In this document: positions 1 through 7,249 of the stretch, piece by piece
How the letters are laid out: every line of letters begins with the position of its first letter
Position numbering within the stretch: position 1 is the first letter of the stretch
Source of the DNA: CAXTSE01 sp035554115
GTDB taxonomy: Bacteria > Actinomycetota > Actinomycetes > Actinomycetales > Microbacteriaceae
Assembly (NCBI GenBank): GCA_035554115.1
Contig: DATMIW010000027.1
Coordinates: forward strand, 1-20,344
Direction: 5' to 3'
Length of the DNA: 20,344 bases
The notes under the pieces: model-generated
The model's database searches: none
Seen by the model: the letters and a program-made list of their open reading frames with translations, nothing else
Told to the model about the DNA's origin: nothing
Translations under genes and position numbers: made by a program

Positions 1-1
1 G

Positions 2-3000
2 CTCACCGGATACGCGAAGGACCTCTTCCCGCGCTACCAGACCATGCGCGGCAAGCAGGTGCAGCGCCGCTTCGGCTGGGACACCCACGGTCTGCCCGCC
101 GAGCTCGAGGCGATGCGGCAGCTCGGCATCACCCAGAAGCATGAGATCGAAGAGATGGGTATCGCGGCCTTCAACGCGAAGGCCCGCGAATCGGTGCTGC
201 AGTACACGGCCGAATGGGAGCAGTACGTCACCCGTCAGGCGCGCTGGGTGGATTTCGAGAACGGCTATAAGACCCTCGACATCACCTTCATGGAGAGTGT
301 GCTCTGGGCGTTCAAGCAGCTCTACACGAAGGGCCTCGCGCACGAGGGCTTCCGCGTGCTGCCCTACTGCTGGAACGACGAAACCCCGCTCTCGAACCAC
401 GAGCTCCGGATGGACGACGACGTCTACAAAATGCGGCAGGACCAGTCGGTCACCGTCACTTTCCCGCTCGTGGGGGAGAAGGCCGAGGCGCTCGGCCTGA
501 CCGCAGTGAAGGCTCTCGCCTGGACCACAACTCCCTGGACGCTGCCGACGAACTTCGCGCTTGCCGTCGGCCCCGCCGTCGAATACGCCCTCGTGCCGTC
601 AGCCCCCTCGGTCGAGACCCCCGAAAGCTATCTCCTCGCCACCGACACCATCCCCGCCTACTTCAAGGAGCTCGGCTACGCGTCCGCGGCGGAAGCGATC
701 GCGGCGATAACCCGCACGCTCCCCGGCAGCGAGCTGGCTGGCATCCACTACGACCGCCTCTGGGATTACTACGCCGATCCCGCCTACGGCACCGAACATG
801 CCTGGCAGATCCTGGTCGCCGACTATGTCGCTACCGGAGAGGGCACCGGTATCGTGCACCAGGCCCCGGCCTACGGTGAAGACGACCAGATCGTGTGTGC
901 GGCGGCCGGGATCCCGGTGATCCTGTCGCTGGATGACGGCGGCCGCTTCTTGCCGTCCGTTCCCGAGGTCGCGGGGCAGCTCTGGTCCGAGGCCAACAAG
1001 CCGCTCACCGCGCTTCTCGCGGCAGCGGGTCGGCTGTTCCAGCAGAAGTCGTACGAGCATAGCTACCCGCACTGCTGGCGCTGCCGCAATCCGCTCATTT
1101 ACAAGGCGGTGTCGAGCTGGTTCGTAAAGGTGCCCGAGTTCCGTGATCGCATGAGCGAGCTCAACCAGCAGATCACCTGGGTGCCCGAGAACGTCAAAGA
1201 CGGCCAGTTCGGCAAATGGGTCGCGGGCGCTCGCGAATGGTCGGTGAGCCGCAACCGCTACTGGGGCAGCCCCATCCCCGTCTGGAAGAGCGACGACCCG
1301 GCCTATCCGCGCGTGGATGTCTACGGCTCGCTCGCCGAGATCGAGGCCGATTTCGGGCGCCTACCGGTGGATGCGAACGGCCAGCCGGATCTGCACCGCC
1401 CCTTCGTCGACGAACTCACCCGCCCCAACCCCGACGACCCCACCGGCCGCTCCACCATGCGTCGCATCGAGGATGTTTTCGACGTCTGGTTCGACTCGGG
1501 GTCGATGCCGTTCGCGCAGGTGCATTTCCCGTTCGAGAACGAGGACTGGTTTGCCAGCCACAACCCGGCCGACTTCATCGTCGAGTACATCGGTCAGACC
1601 CGCGGCTGGTTCTACCTGATGCATGTGCTGTCAACGGCGCTTTTCGACCGCCCGGCGTTCCGCAATGTGATCAGCCACGGCATCGTTCTCGGCAACGACG
1701 GGCAGAAGATGTCCAAGTCGCTGCGCAACTATCCGGACGTCTCCGAGGTCTTCGACCGCGACGGTGCGGATGCGATGCGCTGGTTCCTCATGTCGAGTTC
1801 CGTGATCCGCGGCGGCAACCTCATTGTCACCGAGGAGGGCATCCGCTCGGGCGTACGCGAGCTGCTGCTGCCCCTCTGGAGCACCTACTACTTCTTCACC
1901 CTCTACGCGAACACCGCGACATCGGTGGTCGAGCCTGTCGAGACCCCCGGCTACACGGCCACCCGGCGCACCGACTCTCCACACGTCCTCGACCGCTACC
2001 TCCTCGCCAAAACTGCCGAGGTGCTCGACCAGGTCACCGGCCATCTGGACGGTCTCGACAGCCCCTTTGCGGCAGCCGCCCTGCGTGACTTCGGCGATGT
2101 GCTCACCAACTGGTACGTCCGCCGCAGCCGTGACCGCTTCTGGGCGGGCGACAAGGGCGACGCCAACTGGCGGGATGCCTTCGACACCCTGTTCACCGTG
2201 CTCGAAACTCTGTGCCGGATGGCCGCGCCGCTGCTCCCGCTCGTCACCGAAGAGATCTGGAAAGGTCTCACCGGCGGGCGAAGTGTGCACCTCGAGGACT
2301 GGCCGGATGCGGCCGAGTTCCCGCGGGATCCCGAGCTGGTGCGCACGATGGACCGCGTCCGCGAGATCGCGTCGGCGGGCCAAGCCCTGCGCAAGGCGCG
2401 CCAGCTACGCGTGCGTCTGCCTCTCGCGAGCATGACGGTGCATGCCACAGATGCGGCGGCACTCGCGCCGTTCGTCGATATTTTGCGCGACGAGCTGAAC
2501 GTCAAGAACGTCGTGCTCGTCGAACGTCGGCCCGACAGCCTGCCGGACGGGATCACGCAGACGCTGAGCGTGAACGCTCGCGCCCTCGGGCCCCGCATCG
2601 GCAAGCGCGTGCAGGAGGTCATTGCGGCAGTGAAGGCCGGGGCGTGGGTGCGTGACGGGGACCTCGTGACTGTCGGCGACATCCAGTTGCAGCCCGGCGA
2701 GTATGAACTGGCGCTGGCCGCGGGCGACGATCTGGCTGTCACCTTCATCTCGGAATCCGGTTTCGTTCTGCTCGACACGCAGCTCACGCCCGAGCTCGGG
2801 GCCGAAGGCCTGGCCCGCGATGTCGTGCGCGCCGTGCAGCAGGCGCGCAAAGAGGCCGACCTCGACGTGAGCGACCGGATCACACTCACCTTGCGGGGCG
2901 ACTCCGACGCTGTCGCCGCGATCGGCACCCACCGTGATCTGATCGCGGCGGAGACTCTCGCGACGACCCTGAACCTTGAGCCCCTTGCACCGACCGCCAA

Positions 3001-3076
3001 CCCGGACGAGGCTGAAGACGGCACCGTGCCCGTCGGCAGCGGTTCCGTCATAACTATTGAACTGGAGCGCGCGTGA
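2..3076 (+). CDS. ileS: Isoleucyl-tRNA synthetase, 5' end cut by window edge
   Basis: Cytoplasmic class I synthetase that charges tRNA-Ile with isoleucine and hydrolyses mischarged valine. The reading frame is open from base 2; the true start and the HIGH-type motif lie just off the left edge, since the visible protein begins LTGYAKDLFPRYQTMRGK, the segment that follows that motif. Counting from base 2, the editing-domain motif GTGIVHQAPAYGEDD begins near residue 281, and the KMSKS loop (GQKMSKSLRNYPD) is at about residues 569-573. NWYVRRSRDRFW marks the anticodon-binding region. The visible 1,024 residues fit the long eukaryote-like bacterial subtype (IleS2). Two short segments (SVETPE near base 610, VVEPVETPG near base 1927) look like in-frame repeat insertions in surface linkers. 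The TGA stop overlaps the folC start by four bases. Gene identity is near certain; the subtype is inferred from motif style and length. Confidence 0.97.
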   Translation, partial: LTGYAKDLFPRYQTMRGKQVQRRFGWDTHGLPAELEAMRQLGITQKHEIEEMGIAAFNAKARESVLQYTAEWEQYVTRQARWVDFENGYKTLDITFMESVLWAFKQLYTKGLAHEGFRVLPYCWNDETPLSNHELRMDDDVYKMRQDQSVTVTFPLVGEKAEALGLTAVKALAWTTTPWTLPTNFALAVGPAVEYALVPSAPSVETPESYLLATDTIPAYFKELGYASAAEAIAAITRTLPGSELAGIHYDRLWDYYADPAYGTEHAWQILVADYVATGEGTGIVHQAPAYGEDDQIVCAAAGIPVILSLDDGGRFLPSVPEVAGQLWSEANKPLTALLAAAGRLFQQKSYEHSYPHCWRCRNPLIYKAVSSWFVKVPEFRDRMSELNQQITWVPENVKDGQFGKWVAGAREWSVSRNRYWGSPIPVWKSDDPAYPRVDVYGSLAEIEADFGRLPVDANGQPDLHRPFVDELTRPNPDDPTGRSTMRRIEDVFDVWFDSGSMPFAQVHFPFENEDWFASHNPADFIVEYIGQTRGWFYLMHVLSTALFDRPAFRNVISHGIVLGNDGQKMSKSLRNYPDVSEVFDRDGADAMRWFLMSSSVIRGGNLIVTEEGIRSGVRELLLPLWSTYYFFTLYANTATSVVEPVETPGYTATRRTDSPHVLDRYLLAKTAEVLDQVTGHLDGLDSPFAAAALRDFGDVLTNWYVRRSRDRFWAGDKGDANWRDAFDTLFTVLETLCRMAAPLLPLVTEEIWKGLTGGRSVHLEDWPDAAEFPRDPELVRTMDRVREIASAGQALRKARQLRVRLPLASMTVHATDAAALAPFVDILRDELNVKNVVLVERRPDSLPDGITQTLSVNARALGPRIGKRVQEVIAAVKAGAWVRDGDLVTVGDIQLQPGEYELALAAGDDLAVTFISESGFVLLDTQLTPELGAEGLARDVVRAVQQARKEADLDVSDRITLTLRGDSDAVAAIGTHRDLIAAETLATTLNLEPLAPTANPDEAEDGTVPVGSGSVITIELERA
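610..623 (+). repeat. Shortened copy of the interspersed repeat inside ileS
   Basis: GGTCGAGACCCCCG equals the full ileS copy at 1927-1949 after loss of the nine bases between its two GTCGAG direct repeats. It reads in frame as VETP, in the same phase as the full copy. It lies in a variable stretch of the editing domain. Its origin by slippage is inference. Confidence 0.5.
1927..1949 (+). repeat. Interspersed repeat, full copy, inside ileS
   Basis: The 19-base core GGTCGAGCCTGTCGAGACC (1927-1945), followed by CCCG, holds two GTCGAG direct repeats nine bases apart. The exact reverse complement of the core is at 13370-13388, and a copy with one mismatch over 23 bases is at 7456-7478. It encodes VEPVETP in a linker just before the HVLDRYLLAK segment of the anticodon-binding domain, where insertions should be tolerated. 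Confidence 0.8.
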
Positions 3077-4509
3077 GCGACGATCTGTCGGACTTCGCAC
3101 TCGGCCCCGATGACAGCGAACCCGATGACGAGGCGATTGCGGCCGCGGCGTCAGACGCCGAACATCAGGCCGAGGCCGATGTGGTGTACGCCGACCTGCT
3201 CGCGCGGATCGGTGAGGTGGCTCCGCGACCGAGGCTTGAGCCGACCCGTCGCCTGACGGAACTTCTCGGCGACCCGCAGCATGCGGCTCCGGTCGTTCAC
3301 ATCACGGGAACGAACGGCAAGACCTCGACGAGCCGCATGATCGAATCGATGCTGCGCGCATCCGGACTCACCACCGGCCTGCTGACGAGCCCGCACCTGG
3401 TGCGGCTCAACGAGCGCATCCTCATCAACGGACGCCCGATCAGCAACGAGGCCCTGGCGCGCAACTGGGCCGACATCCTGCCCTATGTACTCATGGTCGA
3501 TGCCGAGCTCACCGACGCCGGCGACGAGGAACTGACCTTCTTCGAGGCTCTTACGGCACTCGCCTTCGCCTGTTTCGCCGACGCCCCCGTCGACGTCATG
3601 GTTCTCGAAGTGGGGATGGGCGGCGAATGGGATTCCACCAATGTCGCCGACGGGCAGGTCGCAGTCTTCACGCCGATCGCGCTCGACCACATGGGCCGCC
3701 TGGGCTCGACAATCACCGAAATTGCCCGCACGAAGGCCGGCATCATCAAGCCCGCAGCGTCGGTTGTGACAGCCATGCAAGAAGTCGACGCGATGGATCA
3801 GCTGCGCGAGGCGGCAACCCACTTCGAGGCGTCGATGACGATCGAGCTCGTCGATTTCGCCGTTGAGGCGACGACTGTCGCCGTGGGCGGGCAGCTCATT
3901 TCTGTTCGCGGACGTGCCGGCGAATATCGGGATATCTACCTCCCCCTTTACGGCGATCACCAGGCCCAGAACGCCGCTGTCGCCATCGCGGCTGTTGAGT
4001 CATTTCTCGGTGACGGGTCGCGCCCTCTCGGCGCGGATGTCGTCGCGCAGGGTCTCGGGGCCGTCACCTCGCCGGGGCGTCTGCAGTTGATCGGCATCGA
4101 ACCGACCGTGCTCGTGGATGCCGCCCACAATCCCCACGGTGCGGCAGCTCTCGCTTCAGCCGTGCAGGAGTATTTCGACTTTGACCAGTGGGTCGTGGTG
4201 CTCAGCATTCTCGGCGACAAAGACGCCGACGGGATCGCGCGCGAACTCGCCCCTTTGGCCACCCGTTTCCATGTCACGGCCTCCACATCTGACCGCGCGA
4301 CCCCGATCGACGAGCTCGTCGACACCGTCGCCCGACACGCCGTGCCGGGTACCGTGGTGCGCTACGACTCGCCTGAACAGGCTCTCGCCGACGCGCGAGA
4401 GTGGGCCAGGGAGGCCGGGGTCGACGAGAAGCGCGGAGTACTTGTCGCCGGGTCGATCACGCTTGTCGGCGACGCGATCCGCATTGCCGAAAGCGAGGGC
4501 TGGAAATGA
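3073..4509 (+). CDS. folC: Bifunctional folylpolyglutamate / dihydrofolate synthase
   Basis: ATP-dependent Mur-ligase-family enzyme that adds glutamate to dihydropteroate or folates, making and retaining the cell's folate pool. The 478 residues have the ATP loop GTNGKTS at about 79-85, then TSPHLVRLNERI, the VLEVGMGGEWDSTN segment near 177-190, the ALDHMGRLGSTITEIARTK segment, and the C-terminal DAAHNPHG motif near 349-356. The first 40 or so residues are an acidic extension (many D, E, A) before the conserved domain. The GTG start overlaps the ileS stop as GTGA, and the TGA stop overlaps the next start as ATGA, so translational coupling across the ileS-folC-DUF4233-ndk cluster is likely. No promoter of its own was seen. 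Confidence 0.96.
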   Translation: MSDDLSDFALGPDDSEPDDEAIAAAASDAEHQAEADVVYADLLARIGEVAPRPRLEPTRRLTELLGDPQHAAPVVHITGTNGKTSTSRMIESMLRASGLTTGLLTSPHLVRLNERILINGRPISNEALARNWADILPYVLMVDAELTDAGDEELTFFEALTALAFACFADAPVDVMVLEVGMGGEWDSTNVADGQVAVFTPIALDHMGRLGSTITEIARTKAGIIKPAASVVTAMQEVDAMDQLREAATHFEASMTIELVDFAVEATTVAVGGQLISVRGRAGEYRDIYLPLYGDHQAQNAAVAIAAVESFLGDGSRPLGADVVAQGLGAVTSPGRLQLIGIEPTVLVDAAHNPHGAAALASAVQEYFDFDQWVVVLSILGDKDADGIARELAPLATRFHVTASTSDRATPIDELVDTVARHAVPGTVVRYDSPEQALADAREWAREAGVDEKRGVLVAGSITLVGDAIRIAESEGWK

Positions 4510-4964
4510 GCGACACAAGGCCCGGGCCGGATGACATCACGGCTCCGGATGCCGCTACGGCGCCCCCAGGCCGCATCCGTCGCCCGCGTCGGCAGCGCTC
4601 CCTGACAGAGACCCTGCTGTCGATTGTTCTCGTCCTCGAAGCGGTGCTGATCTTCTTCGTCGCCCTGACGGCGTTCGGCCTCGACGTACTCGCACCCGCC
4701 TTGCCCAATTGGAGCGCTCTCGCCTTCGGCGGCGGCTTCATCGTGCTGCTGATGATCGTGAGCAGGCTGCAGCGCTACCGATGGGGGGTGGGGATCGGCT
4801 GGGTGATTCAGCTCGCGCTGATTGCTCTCGGCATCCTGCTGCCCGCTATGTACGTCGTCGGGGCCGGTTTCCTGGCCCTCTGGATCTTCTGTTTCGTGCG
4901 CGGTCGCGCCATCGACCGCGCCAAATTGGCCTACCTCAACCGAATCGAAGGAGACGCCGCGTGA
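4506..4964 (+). CDS. DUF4233 four-helix membrane protein
   Basis: A 152-residue protein of unknown function, matching by context and architecture the DUF4233 family commonly found between folC and ndk in Actinobacteria. A Pro/Arg-rich cytoplasmic tail (about 1-34, ending RRPRRQR) is followed by four predicted membrane helices near 35-57, 68-86, 94-113 and 115-132, then a basic end (VRGRAIDRAKLAYLNR). The ATG is chosen because it overlaps the folC stop as ATGA; the open frame extends further upstream but only inside folC. Its stop overlaps the ndk GTG. No catalytic motif is visible. The conserved position suggests a link to growth or envelope functions, but nothing in the sequence shows what it does. 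Confidence 0.85.
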   Translation: MSDTRPGPDDITAPDAATAPPGRIRRPRRQRSLTETLLSIVLVLEAVLIFFVALTAFGLDVLAPALPNWSALAFGGGFIVLLMIVSRLQRYRWGVGIGWVIQLALIALGILLPAMYVVGAGFLALWIFCFVRGRAIDRAKLAYLNRIEGDAA

Positions 4965-5383
4965 GCGTGCAAGAAACCCTGGTCCTCATCAAGCCCGACG
5001 GCGTCGCCCGCAACCTGAGCGGCGAGATCCTGCGTCGCGTCGAGGCGAAGGGGTACCGCCTGGTCGACGTGCGCCTCCTGCTCGCCGACCGCGCGCTACT
5101 GGCCGAGCACTACGCCGAGCACGAAGGCAAGCCCTTTTATGAGCCGCTCGTCGAGTTCATGAGCTCGGGTCCTGTCGTCGCCCTGCGTCTCGAAGGCGAC
5201 CGTGTCATCGAGGGATTCCGTGCGCTCGCCGGAACGACCGATCCGACCCTCGCTGCCCCCGGCACGATTCGTGGGGATCTGGGCCGCGACTGGGGTCTGG
5301 CGGTGCAGCAGAACCTTGTGCACGGCTCTGACTCACCCGAGTCGGCCGAGCGCGAGCTCGCCCTCTGGTTCCCCGCCAGCTAG
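4961..5383 (+). CDS. ndk: Nucleoside diphosphate kinase
   Basis: Moves the gamma phosphate of ATP to nucleoside diphosphates through a phospho-histidine, balancing NTP and dNTP pools in the cytoplasm. The 140 residues match normal family length. The protein starts VSVQETLVLIKPDGVARN, with the LIKPDG opening strand. The catalytic histidine is His121 in NLVHGSDSPESAE, and GTIRGDLG precedes it. The GTG start at 4961 is preceded by AAGGAGA at a good distance and overlaps the DUF4233 stop as GTGA. The gene ends three bases before the stop of a gene on the opposite strand, leaving no room for a private terminator. Confidence 0.97.
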   Translation: MSVQETLVLIKPDGVARNLSGEILRRVEAKGYRLVDVRLLLADRALLAEHYAEHEGKPFYEPLVEFMSSGPVVALRLEGDRVIEGFRALAGTTDPTLAAPGTIRGDLGRDWGLAVQQNLVHGSDSPESAERELALWFPAS

Positions 5384-5386
5384 CAG

Positions 5387-6247
5387 CTACTTTCCGGTGT
5401 ACTGCTGCTGGGCGAACGACGAGAACGCCGCGTCATCGCCGAGGGGCCCGGTGTAGCGCTTGCCGTTGACGAGCACGGTCGGGGTTCCGAAGCTGCCGTT
5501 CGAGTCCTCCAAAGCGGGATTGGATGTCGCGCGCTTCGTCGCTGCTGCCACCCACCCTTTGAAGGTCTCGTCGCGGATGCACGACTCGACATTGCTCGAG
5601 GTGACCCCTGCCTTCTTGATGAGGTTCACCAGCTCGGTAGTCGTCAACCCGCTCGTCTGCTCTTTCGGTTGATTAGCAAACAGGGTCGTGTTCACCGCCA
5701 GGTAGGAGTTCGGCGCGAAATTCGCCACGCAGGCCGCCGCGTTCGCGGCTCGCGAGGAGTATCGCGACCCCAGCGAGGTCTTATCGAGGATCGCGATCGG
5801 GTGAATCTCGAGACTCGCAATCGACGACGTCACCCACGACTGAATCTGCTCGGCGTTCGTCGCCTCAAATTGCTGGCAGAAGGGGCACTGGTAGTCGACG
5901 TACATCACGATCTTCAGGGGCGCGGCGTCGGCGGTGGAGCTCGGGGCGGGAGCCGGTGTGCCGCCATCCGGGATCGCCGCGGTCTTTTGGGCCACAATTT
6001 TGTCGGCGGAGCCGGTCAGCACGATCCCGTCGCTCGCCATATTGAGCGGGCCGGGCCCCGCGGGTCGCATCGACTGCACGACGATGAATGCGGCGACACC
6101 GAGCACGGCGAGGATCGCGACACTCGCGCCGCCGATCAGCGCAATGCGTCGGCGCGTTTCGCTGCGCTTCTGCTTCTCGCGCAGAACCCGTGCGGCTTCC
6201 CGTGCGGCATTGCGACGCTGGTCTTTGGTGAGTTTTTCGTCAGGCAC
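5387..6247 (-). CDS. Membrane-anchored DsbA-like thioredoxin-fold protein
   Basis: Predicted extracytoplasmic thiol oxidoreductase of 286 residues. A basic cytoplasmic N-terminus (about 1-34, many K and R) precedes one membrane helix (about 35-58) and a Pro/Ala/Ser-rich linker (about 92-110). The thioredoxin-fold domain has the active site CPFC at Cys121/Cys124 in MYVDYQCPFCQQF and the cis-proline loop GTPTVLVNG (Pro256). A second cysteine pair (Cys173, Cys223) could be structural. The start is GTG, with a purine-rich GAGAGGCGAGA upstream. It lies 57 bases downstream of the VKOR gene on the same strand. In Actinobacteria VKOR homologs reoxidise such partners in place of DsbB, so the two probably form one disulfide-making system. 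Whether it is an oxidase or an isomerase cannot be told from sequence. Confidence 0.92.
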   Translation of the reverse strand: MPDEKLTKDQRRNAAREAARVLREKQKRSETRRRIALIGGASVAILAVLGVAAFIVVQSMRPAGPGPLNMASDGIVLTGSADKIVAQKTAAIPDGGTPAPAPSSTADAAPLKIVMYVDYQCPFCQQFEATNAEQIQSWVTSSIASLEIHPIAILDKTSLGSRYSSRAANAAACVANFAPNSYLAVNTTLFANQPKEQTSGLTTTELVNLIKKAGVTSSNVESCIRDETFKGWVAAATKRATSNPALEDSNGSFGTPTVLVNGKRYTGPLGDDAAFSSFAQQQYTGK

Positions 6248-6304
6248 AGCTCGCAGTCTCGCCTCTCGCGGGTCGGAATCGCCTGTGAGTCTAGTTGTGA
6301 GGTC

Positions 6305-6910
6305 CTACGCGCCGAGGTATGACAGCACGTTGAGGCGCACCTGGGCGAGCACCGCAACCACCCCGTAGCTCGCGATTGTGATCGGGATCACCCACATCAG
6401 CACCGCTCGACCGAACGGCACAGCCCGCTCACCCAGCACCCCCGTGGCGGCGAGCCTCAGCCATGTGACCCAGAACAGCGGAATCACTATCGACCACACG
6501 AGCATGCACCAGGGGCACAGGGTTCCGAGCACAAAGATGCTCTGACTGATGAGCCAGAGCACGAAGGCGAAGGCGCCGGTCACGCCCACGGCGAATGCGA
6601 TCCAGAACCAGCGCGCAAAACGAGCACCCGCAAGCAGGGCGACACCGACCGCGATCGGGGCGACAAACCCGCCCAAACCCAGAATCGGGTTGGGGAAGCC
6701 AAAAACCGAACCCTGGGGGGAGGAGAGGTTGACCCCGCACTGCACGACGAGGCTGAAGTTGCAGTCGAGGTCGGCGGCGGGGTTCGTGAGCACGGCGAAC
6801 TTGTCAAGAGTGAGCGCGAAAGCGGCCCACCATCCGATCGCACCGACGGCGATCAGGAAGATCGCGAAGACCCACGGTCGTGAGGACGTCGGTTCGGGCG
6901 CAGAGGTCAC
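6305..6910 (-). CDS. Vitamin K epoxide reductase (VKOR) family protein
   Basis: Polytopic membrane oxidase of 201 residues that should pass electrons from a thioredoxin-like partner to a quinone. It has the two redox cysteine pairs of the family: Cys50/Cys58 in DLDCNFSLVVQCG (outer loop pair) and the CPWC motif at Cys132/Cys135. NLSSPQGSVFGFPNP after the first pair is also typical. About five hydrophobic helices are visible (near 13-35, 75-97, 101-122, 133-155, 168-190). No fused thioredoxin domain is present; the separate CPFC protein immediately downstream probably serves as partner. The start is GTG. A GATAAT hexamer ends six bases before it, so the mRNA may be leaderless. Confidence 0.92.
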   Translation of the reverse strand: MTSAPEPTSSRPWVFAIFLIAVGAIGWWAAFALTLDKFAVLTNPAADLDCNFSLVVQCGVNLSSPQGSVFGFPNPILGLGGFVAPIAVGVALLAGARFARWFWIAFAVGVTGAFAFVLWLISQSIFVLGTLCPWCMLVWSIVIPLFWVTWLRLAATGVLGERAVPFGRAVLMWVIPITIASYGVVAVLAQVRLNVLSYLGA

Positions 6911-6916
6911 AGGGGG

Positions 6917-6922
6917 ATTATC
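6917..6922 (-). promoter_or_regulatory. -10 element giving a leaderless VKOR mRNA
   Basis: Read on the minus strand, GATAAT is followed by CCCCCT and then the GTG start. This places the expected transcription start on the start codon itself. No convincing -35 box and no ribosome binding site are seen. The same spacing recurs at four other genes in this window. Confidence 0.55.
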
Positions 6923-6960
6923 CCAATTGCCGTGGGAAAAGACGTCTCCCAGACGGCCTG

Positions 6961-6973
6961 TGCGATAATCGCA
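6961..6973. promoter_or_regulatory. Palindrome containing a candidate rne -10
   Basis: TGCGATAATCGCA is a perfect inverted repeat with six-base arms around a central A. It contains GATAAT on the plus strand (6964-6969), a plausible -10 for rne. No good -35 lies 16-18 bases upstream. A repressor operator overlapping the promoter is possible, but this is inference. Confidence 0.35.
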
Positions 6974-7126
6974 GCAAGCCGATCGAGCCGCGCTCGTATT
7001 GGCGACACAACAGCTTTACCGGGCATACCGGGCCACGAGTGCGTAGCCGCACCGTGTCGGATGGCAAGTTCCGAAACGCGGTGACAGCGCGTGCGCAGTG
7101 AGAGTGCGCAGCGACAACGCGGTAGG

Positions 7127-7141
7127 CGTGGACACTCCACG
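7127..7141. repeat. CGTGGA/TCCACG inverted repeat in the rne leader
   Basis: CGTGGA-CAC-TCCACG is a perfect inverted repeat with a three-base spacer. The same half-site, in the opposite arrangement, forms the palindrome upstream of proA at 16601-16617. Confidence 0.4.
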
Positions 7142-7249
7142 AGCCGGGGTCGCAGTACAACAGGATTTGCAGGGGCCGCGCAGCGGTACCCCGCACGAGA
7201 TTTCCCGGCAGGCGGCGCGGTCGCCAACCGGGCAAGGAGTGCACCAGCA

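Larger units (their letters stand above)
6911..7249. promoter_or_regulatory. Divergent intergenic region and long rne leader
   Basis: This stretch of 339 bases holds no convincing gene. It contains the minus-strand VKOR promoter and the 5' region of rne. Two short palindromes are visible (6961-6973 and 7127-7141). GTGCGCAG occurs twice at 7091-7111. If the rne promoter lies near 6964, the leader would be about 270 bases. A long leader would fit autoregulation of the kind known for E. coli rne, but no specific leader family is recognised. Confidence 0.5.

Noticed and set aside
1996..3051. Long minus-strand frame opposite the ileS 3' part
   Set aside because: It is rich in Ser and Arg, as expected from antisense of high-GC coding DNA. 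ileS motifs explain the region.
7091..7249. Upstream extension of the rne protein from the earlier in-frame GTG at 7091
   Set aside because: ATG 7250 has a clear AAGGAG at a good distance. The upstream part has no family similarity and no ribosome binding site.
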